64,000 bases of DNA. Source: Bradyrhizobium stylosanthis. Its GTDB lineage: Bacteria; Pseudomonadota; Alphaproteobacteria; Rhizobiales; Xanthobacteraceae. Below the pieces are notes generated by a model. That model was not told where the DNA came from and ran no database searches. It saw only the letters and a program-made list of their open reading frames with translations. Shown in pieces: positions 24,802 through 33,018 of the stretch. The stretch is taken from positions 334,557 through 398,556 of the forward strand of contig NZ_LVEM01000004.1 of NCBI RefSeq assembly GCF_001641335.1, read 5' to 3'. The translations under genes were made by a program, and so were the position numbers. Numbering within the stretch: the first letter of the stretch is position 1; each line of letters begins with the position of its first letter.

Positions 24802-25035
24802 TCAGTTCGACGTGCAGACCTTGACCGTCTTCATGCCGCTCTCGGCCTCGGTGCGCGACTTGTAGATCGTGCCCGACGGGCTCACGACGGTCATGGACGT
24901 GTCCGTCGGCTTCTTGTCGACGATGGTGCACTTCTTCGTCTTGACGTCCTGGACGACGTAGAACTCGTCGGCCGCGAACGCCGGCAGGGACATCGCTGCA
25001 ACCATCAGCGCTGCAGTCGCAATCTTCAGCTTCAT
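24802..25035 (-). CDS. Small secreted protein, 77 residues
   Basis: Not assigned to a function. A Sec signal (MKLKIATAALMVAAMSLPAFA) is followed by ADEFYVVQDVKTKKCTIVDKKP and a C-terminal cysteine (VKVCTSN). The two cysteines may form a disulfide in the periplasm. The frame opens at 25050, but the ATG at 25035 directly follows GGAGGAGAAA and gives a standard signal. It is co-transcribed with the 26-residue membrane protein. Confidence 0.75.
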   Translation of the reverse strand: MKLKIATAALMVAAMSLPAFAADEFYVVQDVKTKKCTIVDKKPTDTSMTVVSPSGTIYKSRTEAESGMKTVKVCTSN

Positions 25036-25172
25036 TTTCTCCTCCTCCAATTGCCGGGCGTTATGGCCCGGTCGAGTCGCAAACGGGAAAAAGAGGCAAT
25101 TTGTTCCTCCGCGCAGGAACGGCGTGCACGGTGAGGTGTTGGTGCGGCGCCTGTTTCAACGAGGAGGACAAG

Positions 25173-25517
25173 ATGAAAAAGCTGTTCCTGCTGTCCGCAG
25201 CAGCTGTGTTGATCTCGACCGGCGCATTCGCGCAGTCGACCGTGGTGACCACGACCGGAACCGGCCACGCGGCCGCGGTTCAGATCGAGCCGGAGTACCG
25301 CACGAGGATCAAATCCTACGTCACCGAGCGCCGCGTGCGTCCGATCACGACGAAGGAGAAGATCATCGTCGGCGCGACGGTGCCGAGCGAGGTCGAGCTC
25401 GAAGCGGTTCCGGCCGATTGGGGCCCGTCGCTGACGAAGTATCGCTACGTCTATTCCGGCGAACGCGTGATGCTGGTGGATCCCGGCACGCGGACCGTCG
25501 TTCAGGAAATCGATTGA
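25173..25517 (+). CDS. DUF1236-type secreted protein
   Basis: A 114-residue exported protein with signal MKKLFLLSAAAVLISTGAFAQ. The mature part (VQIEPEYRTRIKSYVTERRVRPI ... GATVPSEVELEAVPADWGP ... YVYSGERVMLVDPGTRTVVQEID) matches the DUF1236 pattern common in Rhizobiales, often with one to several copies; here there is one. Function is unknown, probably envelope-associated. The ATG at 25173 has GAGGAGG 6 bases upstream. Divergent from the small secreted protein gene. Confidence 0.8.
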   Translation: MKKLFLLSAAAVLISTGAFAQSTVVTTTGTGHAAAVQIEPEYRTRIKSYVTERRVRPITTKEKIIVGATVPSEVELEAVPADWGPSLTKYRYVYSGERVMLVDPGTRTVVQEID

Positions 25518-25570
25518 CCGGGACGGACGGGCGGCCGCAGCAAACGCGGCCGCCCACCGGAGTTCACCGC

Positions 25571-25663
25571 ATGAAACCGCATCGAGAGGCGCGGATCGCC
25601 GGGCTTAGCCTGGCGGCCGTCTACGTCATGTGTCTGGTGCTGACCGCGATCAGCATGAGCTGA
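25571..25663 (+). CDS. Tiny membrane protein, 30 residues
   Basis: A basic N terminus (MKPHREARIAG) is followed by one hydrophobic helix (LSLAAVYVMCLVLTAISMS). CGGAG lies 8 bases before the ATG. It begins 53 bases after the DUF1236 gene on the same strand and may share its transcript. No homologue is recognised. Confidence 0.45.
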   Translation: MKPHREARIAGLSLAAVYVMCLVLTAISMS

Positions 25664-25809
25664 GGCGCGGCGCCGCCCGCACTGCGCTGCAAAATTCTTT
25701 CCGAAGGCGCGCCACATGCGAAAATCGTGGCGCGCTGCCAGTCCTGCCCGTATGGTTCTCGCCAAAATCATAATTCGGCGCCGTCGCGCCGGAATCGGGA
25801 CGCCCGCGT

Positions 25810-27318
25810 TTGTCAAAGCTCTCCCTGCCGGTCCGGCTCGCTCTCCTGGTCGCGGGAACGACGCTGCCGATGATCGTGTTCGCGGTCGGCATCGCATTCT
25901 ACCACTACAAGCAGGATCGCAGCGACGCGACGCGCCGCGTGCTGGAGAACGTGCGCAGCATGCGCCTCGTGCTGGATTCCGAGGTGCAGCGCATGACCGG
26001 CAGTTTGCAGGTCCTGGCGCTGACCAACTCGCTGCGCAACGACGACTTCGTGAACTTCCGCCGCATCGCGCTCGGCTTCCTCGACCAGTACGGCAAGGGC
26101 GGCCTGCTGCTGATCTCCGACCGCAAGGGCCGGCTGTTGTTCTCCTCGACGACGGAGGACACCGCGAGCCTGCCGTCGCGCAGCAATCTCGAGATGGTCG
26201 AGAGGGTCTTTGCAAAGAGGGTCCCGCAATATTCCGACCTGTTCACCGGCGCGATCAACGGACGGCAGGTGCTGACCGTCGAAGTGCCGGTGTTCCGCAA
26301 CGGCGAGGTGATCTATGCGCTGTGCTTCAGTCCGCCGATCGGCATCTTCCAGGAGCTGATCGAGAAGCAGCGGCCGGATCGGCACTGGACCGTATCCCTG
26401 CTCGACACCACCGGCACGGTGTTCGCTCGCGTGCCGAACCCCAACGAGACCTTCGGCAAGCGCGCCTCGCCGTCGCTCTACGCGGAAATGTTTCGCGCGC
26501 CCGAAGCCACGCTGTCGTCGGTCTCGCTCGACGGCGTCCCGCTCGCTTCCGCTTATACCCGATCGCAGCTCACGGGATGGACGGTGGCCGCCGGCGTCCC
26601 CGAGAGCTCGCTGATCGCCCCGCTATGGCGCAACATCGCGATCACCAGCCTGATCGGCGGCATCCTGCTGCTGATCGGCCTCACCTTCGCGGTCCGGATG
26701 GCGACCACCATCGCCCGAGGCGAGATGCTGCACGATCTCTTGATCGAGGAGCTCAACCACCGCGTCAAGAACACGCTCGCCCTGATGCAGGCGATCGCGG
26801 TGCAGACCTTCCGCAGCGCCAGCCGCGACGAGCGGACGAAATTCGAGGGACGCCTCGGCGCGCTCGCCGAGGCGCACAACCTGCTCAGCCAGGAGAAATG
26901 GGCGGGCTCGGAGCTGCGAGACGTGATCGCCCGCGCGCTGCAGCCCTTCCTGCTGACCAATCCCGACCGCATCCGCATGGCCGGCCCCGCCGTGCCGCTG
27001 TCGCCGCGGCTGGCCGTGGTGCTGTCGATGATCGTGCACGAGATCGCCACCAACGCCGCGAAGTACGGCGCGCTGTCGAACGAGACCGGCCGGGTCACGC
27101 TGGACTGGGAGGTCGTCACCGAGACGCCGAAGCCGCGGCTGCGCCTGATCTGGACCGAGATGGGCGGGCCGCCGGTGACCGCGCCGGTGCAGCGCGGCTT
27201 CGGCTCGCGCCTGATCGAGCGCAGCGCGCGCGACCAGCTCGGCGGCGAGGCGACCGTCGACTTCCTGCCGCGCGGCGTCGTCTGCAACGTGACCTGCACG
27301 CTGGACGAGGCGCGGTAG
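25810..27318 (+). CDS. Membrane sensor histidine kinase, HWE/HisKA_2 type
   Basis: A 502-residue sensor kinase. A first helix at residues 9-28 and a second near 278-298 bracket a periplasmic sensor of about 245 residues with a dCACHE-like look. Then comes the phosphorylated histidine box EELNHRVKNTLALMQAIAVQTFR (HWE/HisKA_2 type), the N box VHEIATNAAKYGAL, and the C-terminal GFGSRLIERSARDQLGG. The only start in the short open stretch after the stop at 25771 is the TTG at 25810. No response regulator gene is next to it, so its partner is elsewhere; family members often feed the PhyR general stress pathway or act with orphan regulators. Confidence 0.85.
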   Translation: MSKLSLPVRLALLVAGTTLPMIVFAVGIAFYHYKQDRSDATRRVLENVRSMRLVLDSEVQRMTGSLQVLALTNSLRNDDFVNFRRIALGFLDQYGKGGLLLISDRKGRLLFSSTTEDTASLPSRSNLEMVERVFAKRVPQYSDLFTGAINGRQVLTVEVPVFRNGEVIYALCFSPPIGIFQELIEKQRPDRHWTVSLLDTTGTVFARVPNPNETFGKRASPSLYAEMFRAPEATLSSVSLDGVPLASAYTRSQLTGWTVAAGVPESSLIAPLWRNIAITSLIGGILLLIGLTFAVRMATTIARGEMLHDLLIEELNHRVKNTLALMQAIAVQTFRSASRDERTKFEGRLGALAEAHNLLSQEKWAGSELRDVIARALQPFLLTNPDRIRMAGPAVPLSPRLAVVLSMIVHEIATNAAKYGALSNETGRVTLDWEVVTETPKPRLRLIWTEMGGPPVTAPVQRGFGSRLIERSARDQLGGEATVDFLPRGVVCNVTCTLDEAR

Positions 27319-27323
27319 GCGAT

Positions 27324-27830
27324 CTACTTGCGGCGCGCCGCCGCGGCGAGCCCCTCGATCCATTCCTGATGCGCATTCAGCATCGGATTGGGCCTCGTCT
27401 GCGCCAGATCCCGCGCCGGCTGGCCGGTCTGGGTCTCCTGCGTGAGAACGCGCACGCGGCCTCCGGACAAATCCTCGATCAGCCAGGCGTGATGCACGTC
27501 GAGCCGCGTCGCGGCATCGCCCTCGACCCAGCCGTGCCAGGCGACCCGCGCCGGCTTGCCCGGTGCCGGCGGCTCGTATTCGGTCACCTCAGCCTCCACC
27601 GGAAAGCTGAAGGTGGTGAAGCGGAAGCGCGCCCCGAGACCCAGCGCCGGCCCCTTGCCGTCGTGGAAGCGGATATCGGAGACGTTGCCGTAATAGGTCG
27701 GCCAGGCCGAGGTGTCGTTGAGCTGCGGCCAGACCTGGTCGGCACGCAGGCCCTTCACGATGATCTCGTTCGAGACGTAATTGTCGGTCGTGCCCGGAAG
27801 ATATTGCTCGGGCCAGATGATGTCGCTCAT
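27324..27830 (-). CDS. SRPBCC-fold protein (polyketide cyclase/dehydrase-like)
   Basis: A 168-residue START-like (SRPBCC) protein, a fold that holds hydrophobic ligands in a deep cavity. Seen: the N-terminal strand NEIIVKGLRADQVWPQLNDTSAWPTYYGNVSDIRF, the central VEAEVTEYEPPAPGKPARVAWHGWVEG, and the long C-terminal helix. No catalytic residues can be named. Divergent from the LysR gene, 113 bases apart, so it may be that regulator's target. Convergent with the sensor kinase, whose stop is 5 bases away. Confidence 0.82.
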   Translation of the reverse strand: MSDIIWPEQYLPGTTDNYVSNEIIVKGLRADQVWPQLNDTSAWPTYYGNVSDIRFHDGKGPALGLGARFRFTTFSFPVEAEVTEYEPPAPGKPARVAWHGWVEGDAATRLDVHHAWLIEDLSGGRVRVLTQETQTGQPARDLAQTRPNPMLNAHQEWIEGLAAAARRK

Positions 27831-27943
27831 TGCGGTGAAATCCTCGTTTCGGGTCGGAATTGCGGCTTGGCCATTGGACTTTCGGACAGATGGGCGCTAG
27901 GTCCGGATGGCGCCAATCGTCATTTCCGATCACGATCATCAGC

Positions 27944-28867
27944 ATGCGCGATATCAGAACGCTCGACCTCAATCTGCTGAAGGCCTTCAATGCGCTGATC
28001 GAGGAGCGCAACGTCACGCGCGCCGCGGCCAGGCTCGCGCTGACGCAGTCTGCGATGAGCGGAACCTTGATGCGCCTGCGCGACAGTTTTGACGATCCCC
28101 TGTTCGTCCGTACCCAGCGCGGCATCGTGCCGACCGCTCGCGCATTGGAGCTCGCCGACCCGGTCAAGCGAGTGCTGGACGACGTCGAGGCACTGTTGAA
28201 ACCGCGCGCCTTCGAGCCAGCGGCCGCGAGCTTCAAATTGTCGCTTGCCGCGACCGACTACGCCTTGCGGGCTGTCGTCGTCCCCTTCCTCGCAGCGCTG
28301 CGAGCACGCGCCCCGCATATCCGCGTGGCGGTGCGTCCGATCGACGATGATCGGCTGCGGAGCCAGTTCGAGCGCGGCGATCTCGACCTCGCACTGCTCA
28401 CGCCGGAGACGACGCCTCCGGACCTGCATGTCCGCCGTCTGTTCGAAGAGCAATATGTCTGCGCGATGCGCCGCGATCATCCCGACGCCAAACGCAGGAC
28501 ATTGTCGCTCGATCGCTTCTGCGCGCTCGACCACGCGCTGGTCTCCTATGCCGGCGACAGTTTTGCAGGCACGACCGACACGGCGCTTGCAAGGCTCGGA
28601 CGCCGGCGACGGGTCAGCCTGTCGGTCGCGAGCTTCCTGGTTCTGCCCGAGGTGCTGCGCGCCACCGATCTCATTGCGGTCGCGCCACGACGCCTGGTCG
28701 CCGGGATCGACGGGCTGACCCTGCTCAAGCCGCCGCTGGATATCCCCGGCTTTGCCAAGATCGCCGCCTGGCACGACCGCACCCATCGCGACCCCGGGCA
28801 TCGCTGGATCCGCGCACTGCTGTTCGAGACGTCAGGGGTGAAAACGAGAAGGGAGAAGACCCCATGA
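27944..28867 (+). CDS. LysR-family transcriptional regulator
   Basis: A 307-residue LysR regulator, NodD/SyrM-like in layout. The winged HTH is RTLDLNLLKAFNALIEERNVTRAAARLALTQSAMSGTLMRLRDSFDDPLFVR (residues 5-55), and the effector-binding domain follows. The start MRDIRTLDLN is typical. It ends inside the start of the cycloisomerase gene (ATGA, 4-base overlap), so the two are translationally coupled; the SRPBCC gene is divergent. The likely role is to sense the cycloisomerase substrate or product. No clear T-N11-A operator was recognised in 27831-27943. Confidence 0.9.
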   Translation: MRDIRTLDLNLLKAFNALIEERNVTRAAARLALTQSAMSGTLMRLRDSFDDPLFVRTQRGIVPTARALELADPVKRVLDDVEALLKPRAFEPAAASFKLSLAATDYALRAVVVPFLAALRARAPHIRVAVRPIDDDRLRSQFERGDLDLALLTPETTPPDLHVRRLFEEQYVCAMRRDHPDAKRRTLSLDRFCALDHALVSYAGDSFAGTTDTALARLGRRRRVSLSVASFLVLPEVLRATDLIAVAPRRLVAGIDGLTLLKPPLDIPGFAKIAAWHDRTHRDPGHRWIRALLFETSGVKTRREKTP

Positions 28868-29997
28868 AGATCACAGGGATTCGCACCCACATCCTCGAGG
28901 CAAGGCTCTCGCAACCCTTCGCCTATTCGCGCGCCTGGTACGACACCCGTACCGCGATGCTGGTCGAGATCGAGACCGATGCCGGGCTGACGGGCTGGGG
29001 CGAATGCTACGGACCTGCGCGAATGACCTCGGCCGTCGTGCAGACCATCGCGCCCTGGCTGATCGGCGAGGACCCGCTGCGCAGCGACGTGCTGTGGCAG
29101 ACGATCTACGCACGCCTGCGCGATCACGGCCAGAAGGGCGTCGTGATCCAGGGGCTGAGCGGCATCGACATCGCGCTGTGGGACATCAAGGGCAAGCATT
29201 TCGGCGTGCCCGCCTATCTGCTGCTCGGCGGCGCGGCGCGCAAGCAGGTCGCGGCCTATGCGACCGGGCTCTACCGGCGCAAGACGGGCGATCCGCGCAA
29301 ATATCTGCCGGAGGAAGCGGCCGGTTATGTCGCGGAAGGTTTTCGCGCCGTGAAGCTGAAGGTCGGCTTCGGCGTCGAGGAGGATGTCGCAGTCACCCGC
29401 GCCGTGCGCGAGGCGATCGGCCCCGACGTCGCGCTGATGGTGGATGCGAACCATGCCTATGACGCGGTCGCTGCGATCCGGCTCGGCCGCCTGATCGAAG
29501 GCTGCGACATCGGCTGGTTCGAGGAGCCGGTGCCGCCGGAGGACGTCGCGGGCTACCGCGCGGTGAGATCGGCCCTGTCTATACCGATCGCAGGCGGTGA
29601 ATGCGAATTCACGCGCTTCGGCTTCCGCGACCTATTCGCCTCGCATGCGCTCGACATCGCCCAGCCCGACACCTGCGCGGCCGGCGGCCTCACCGAATGC
29701 AAGAAGATCGCCGACATGGGCGAGGCGTTCGGCATCCGCTACAATCCGCATGTCTGGGGCACGGGGATTGCGATCGCGGCCTCGCTCCAGCTCCTCGCCG
29801 TTCTGCCGTCGCACACGCCGACCTCGCTCGCGCCACAGGAGCCGATGCTCGAGTTCGACCGCACCGAACATCCGATCCGGCAGGCGATCCTGAAACATCC
29901 GATCGAGCATGCGAACGGAATCGTACGCGTACCCGACGGGCCTGGACTCGGAATCGAGATCGATCGCGACGCGCTGGCGCGATTTGCCGCGAGCTGA
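28864..29997 (+). CDS. Enolase-superfamily cycloisomerase (D-galactarolactone cycloisomerase-like)
   Basis: A 377-residue mandelate racemase/muconate lactonizing enzyme-type protein. The KxK catalytic motif is in RAVKLKVGFGVEED; metal ligands are in VALMVDANHAYD (D), GWFEEPVPPED (E) and IAGGECEF (E); the H-containing end is NPHVWGTGIAIAASLQLLAVL. The tail LEFDRTEHPIR ... GIVRVPDGPGLGIEIDRDAL closely resembles Agrobacterium D-galactarolactone cycloisomerase, so hexarate or other acid-sugar catabolism is likely. Substrate assignment is inference; galactarate or gluconate dehydratase remain possible. Translation is coupled to the LysR gene upstream. Bases 29998-30259 hold nothing I can support. 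Confidence 0.85.
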   Translation: MKITGIRTHILEARLSQPFAYSRAWYDTRTAMLVEIETDAGLTGWGECYGPARMTSAVVQTIAPWLIGEDPLRSDVLWQTIYARLRDHGQKGVVIQGLSGIDIALWDIKGKHFGVPAYLLLGGAARKQVAAYATGLYRRKTGDPRKYLPEEAAGYVAEGFRAVKLKVGFGVEEDVAVTRAVREAIGPDVALMVDANHAYDAVAAIRLGRLIEGCDIGWFEEPVPPEDVAGYRAVRSALSIPIAGGECEFTRFGFRDLFASHALDIAQPDTCAAGGLTECKKIADMGEAFGIRYNPHVWGTGIAIAASLQLLAVLPSHTPTSLAPQEPMLEFDRTEHPIRQAILKHPIEHANGIVRVPDGPGLGIEIDRDALARFAAS

Positions 29998-30259
29998 TTC
30001 GCGTCCGCCGTCAGGCCGCCCGAAAGCCACTTTTCGCGAGACATTTCAACGACATTTGACGCCTCTCGCGCGTTCACTTTGACAACGCCTCGCCGCCACA
30101 CGGCGTGCGTTTGCGAAAACGCGCGCCGACCCGGAGCAGGATCGGGCAAAGCACGGCCGCTTCAGGAAAGACGCTGTGCGCCCACGCGCCTAGAACCCCC
30201 GCCGACCCGTGCAAATACGGGCGACTGATGTGCAGCCTGAGACGATCAGGAGAAGCCAC

Positions 30260-31221
30260 ATGATGATCGGGAGCACCGCACCCATGCGCAATCCCTCGCC
30301 AAAGGGCTTGCCACCCATACCCGGCGCCAAGCCGGACGACCACGAGACCTCCGAGCTGCGCGCCGCCGATGCGGAGATGGCGCGTGTGCTCAAGACCAAG
30401 CCGCTCCGCATGGCCTCCGATTCCGAAAGCGGCGCGATCGCCTATTGGAAGCACGAGCCGCTGCACGACGTGGTCGAGCCCATGGTCGATCACGTCGTCA
30501 TGGCCTATCCCGCCGGATCGCAGGCGCTGGAGCGTCGCAGTGGAAAATCGGCTGCGATCAGCACGGCGCGTCCCGGCGTGGTGACGATCATTCCGGCCGG
30601 ATCGACCTCCCGATGGGACATTCACCGGCCCATGCATTCGTTCAGCTCTATCTTCCGCAGAGGACGCTGTTGCGGATCGCCGACGAGGCGAGCACGGCAA
30701 GCGCCGGCGACCTGCTCGAGCGAACCGGGCATCCCGACGCCATCACGTCGCGCCTGCTGCTGAGCGCCGCCGACTCGCTCGAAGGCAGCGCCGCGCTGGA
30801 CACCCTGTTCAGGCAGCAATTGACAGATCTGCTCGCCACGCGCCTGCTCGCCGCGCATGCCGGCGTGCCGGCTACGGCGCAACCGATCGTCGGAGGCCTC
30901 TCGCCGTCGGTGCTGCGCCGGGCGATCGAACGCCTGCGCTCCGACAGCGATGCAGACGTCTCGCTCTCGGCGCTGGCATCCGACGCGGGCCTGTCGCGCT
31001 TTCACTTCTGCCGCTCCTTCAAGGAAAGCACCGGGCTCTCGCCGCATGCCTGGCTGCGCCAGCACCGGCTCGAGCAGGCCATGAACATGCTGCGGGAGAG
31101 CGACGAGTCGGTCGTCTCGATCGCGGCGGCGCTCGGCTATTCCTCGCAGACCGCATTCGCCGCGGCGTTCAAGAAGCTGACGGGTGAGACGCCGAGCGAT
31201 TGGCGCAGGCGCGTGCGTTAG
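30260..31221 (+). pseudogene. AraC-family regulator interrupted by a frameshift
   Basis: The first part (from ATG 30260 with AGGAGA 7 bases upstream) encodes an AraC N-terminal sensor up to STSRWDIHRPMHSF. The continuation VQLYLPQRTLLRIADE... to the C-terminal double HTH (SLSALASDAGLSRFHFCRSFKESTGLSPHAWLRQHRLEQAMNML ... VVSIAAALGYSSQTAFAAAFKKLTGETPSDWRR) lies in the -1 frame. The break is near 30637-30639 and is explained by loss of a single base. No slippery heptamer was recognised. It may be a recent pseudogene or a sequencing error; both halves are otherwise well conserved. The gene would regulate the flavoprotein/hydrolase genes downstream, if anything. Confidence 0.8.
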
Positions 31222-31318
31222 CAGCAATCTCGCGACAGGGACGGCAATCGCTCTGGGGCAGTCGAAGATCTGGTTCGCTAAACATCCTGGCAACACGCCA
31301 CGCGGACGGAGACGGACG

Positions 31319-31609
31319 ATGAACTGGAAACTCCCAGCGATTGCACCGCGACGCAAAGCCATTTCCACGGCGCTCATCTACGGCCTCTCGCTGACCGTGC
31401 GCCTGACCTCGCCGACGGCCCAAGAGGCGCCGCCACAAATCGCTCAAGGCGCCAATCGCACGGCATCGATCCTGATCGACCGGAACTGGCCCAACAGGCC
31501 CGCACTGCCTGCAGCGCTGCGCGGCTGGCCACTCGGCCCGCGAAGCTGCCGCGCGGCCTGTGAAGGCCCTGCGCTCATGTCCTCATTGCCGAGCTGCACC
31601 GCGCCGTAG
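31319..31609 (+). CDS. Hypothetical protein, 96 residues (weakly supported)
   Basis: Not recognised. The ATG at 31319 has GGAG 7 bases upstream. The N terminus (MNWKLPAIAPRRKAISTALIYGLSLTVRL) could be a weak export signal, followed by a low-complexity proline/alanine-rich chain with cysteines near the end (SCRAACEGPALMSSLPSC). It fills most of the 502-base gap between the AraC gene and the flavoprotein gene. It may be a degraded gene or chance frame. Confidence 0.28.
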   Translation: MNWKLPAIAPRRKAISTALIYGLSLTVRLTSPTAQEAPPQIAQGANRTASILIDRNWPNRPALPAALRGWPLGPRSCRAACEGPALMSSLPSCTAP

Positions 31610-31723
31610 CGACATAGCCGTCACCTCTCCGCGCCGTCATCACCACTGGGCTCCGCTCGCATCGAGCGGCCGCGATGACGCGCGTGGACAACCCAAGCCA
31701 AATCGAACTCAGGAGTAAACCAC

Positions 31724-32929
31724 ATGCGACTGCTCATCATCGGCTCCGGCTTTGCCGGCATGTACGCCGCCCTTTCCGCCGCGCGCCTGCGCGAGATCAA
31801 GGGCGTTTCGCCCGACGATCTCGAGATCGCGCTGATCGCACCGGAGCCGACGCTGGTGGTCCGCCCGCGGCTCTATGAGCCGAAGCCGGAAACGCTGACT
31901 GCGCCGCTGCTCGACGTCCTCAACGCCATCGACGTCAACTACATCCAGGGCAGCGCCGAGACCGTCAACACCGAGGCGCGGACGGTGCAGATCACGACGT
32001 CCGGCGGAACGCGCAAGACCCTGTCCTACGACCGCCTGGTGATCGCCACCGGCAGCCGCCTGTTCCGTCCCAACATCCCCGGCCTCGCCGAACACGGCTT
32101 CAGCGTCGACTCGCTCGATGACGCCGTCGCACTGGACAAGCATCTGCACGGTCTTGCGGGCCGGCCGGCCGTCAACGGACGCGACACGGTCGTCGTCGCC
32201 GGCGGCGGTTTCACCGGCATCGAGGCGGCAACCGAGTTGCCCGCACGCCTGCGCGAGATCTTCGGCAAGGATGCGAAGACACGCGTGATCATCGTCGAGC
32301 GCAACGGCGCGATCGCTCCCGACATGGGTGAAGGCCCCCGCCCGCACATCGAGGATGCCCTGCGCAAGCTCGGCGTCGAGACGCGGCTCGGCGCCGGCGT
32401 CGCCTCGCTCGACAAGTCGGGCGTGACGCTCTCGACCGGCGAGCACATCGAAACCGAGACGGTGGTCTGGGCCGCCGGCATCCGCGCCGCGCCGCTGACG
32501 GCGCAGATTGCCGCCGAGCGCGACAATTTCGGCCGGCTGCTGGTGGACCGCGACCTGCGCGTGCCCGGAGTCTCCGGTGTCTTCGCCACCGGCGATGCCG
32601 CGCGGGCCGCCTGCGACGACGAGGGCAATTACGCGCTGATGTCGTGCCAGCACGCCACGCGCATGGGCGCCTTTGCCGGCAACAACGCCGCCGCCGAGTT
32701 GCTCGGTCTTCCGACCAAGCCCTACCACCAGAAGGCCTATGTCACCTGTCTCGACCTCGGCGAAGCCGGAGCACTGTTCACGCGCGGCTGGGAGCGCAAG
32801 GTCGAGATGGTCGGCGACGTCGCGAAGAAGACGAAGCAGGAGATCAACACCGTCTGGATCTATCCGCCGAAGGCCGAACGCGCCGCCGCGCTCGCCTCGG
32901 CCGATCCGGAACGCGTCACCAGCCTCTAA
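31724..32929 (+). CDS. FAD-dependent NAD(P)H oxidoreductase, NDH-2-like
   Basis: A 401-residue two-dinucleotide-binding flavoprotein like type II NADH dehydrogenases. FAD motif RLLIIGSGFAGMYAALSAARL at the N terminus; the NAD(P) motif VVVAGGGFTGIEAATELPARL near residue 165; the second FAD motif GVFATGDAARAA near 288. The linker TETVVWAAGIRAAPL is also typical. No C-terminal membrane helix is evident, so membrane attachment would be peripheral. It might serve as a soluble quinone or dye reductase. The next gene, an MBL-fold hydrolase, begins 89 bases later on the same strand. Confidence 0.85.
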   Translation: MRLLIIGSGFAGMYAALSAARLREIKGVSPDDLEIALIAPEPTLVVRPRLYEPKPETLTAPLLDVLNAIDVNYIQGSAETVNTEARTVQITTSGGTRKTLSYDRLVIATGSRLFRPNIPGLAEHGFSVDSLDDAVALDKHLHGLAGRPAVNGRDTVVVAGGGFTGIEAATELPARLREIFGKDAKTRVIIVERNGAIAPDMGEGPRPHIEDALRKLGVETRLGAGVASLDKSGVTLSTGEHIETETVVWAAGIRAAPLTAQIAAERDNFGRLLVDRDLRVPGVSGVFATGDAARAACDDEGNYALMSCQHATRMGAFAGNNAAAELLGLPTKPYHQKAYVTCLDLGEAGALFTRGWERKVEMVGDVAKKTKQEINTVWIYPPKAERAAALASADPERVTSL

Positions 32930-33018
32930 CGCCCGCAGCAATGACAGGCCGCGCTCCGCTGGCTGCGCGGCCTGCTCGACCACGATCAGCCAGACCAGGA
33001 CTGAAACAGGAGACGAAC

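Noticed and set aside
30620..30660. Programmed ribosomal frameshift in the AraC gene
   Set aside because: No slippery heptamer or stimulatory hairpin was recognised at the frame switch; AraC regulators are not known to use one. A plain mutation or read error is simpler.
31184..31318. Longer start for the hypothetical protein at 31319
   Set aside because: Overlaps the end of the AraC gene and has no ribosome site.
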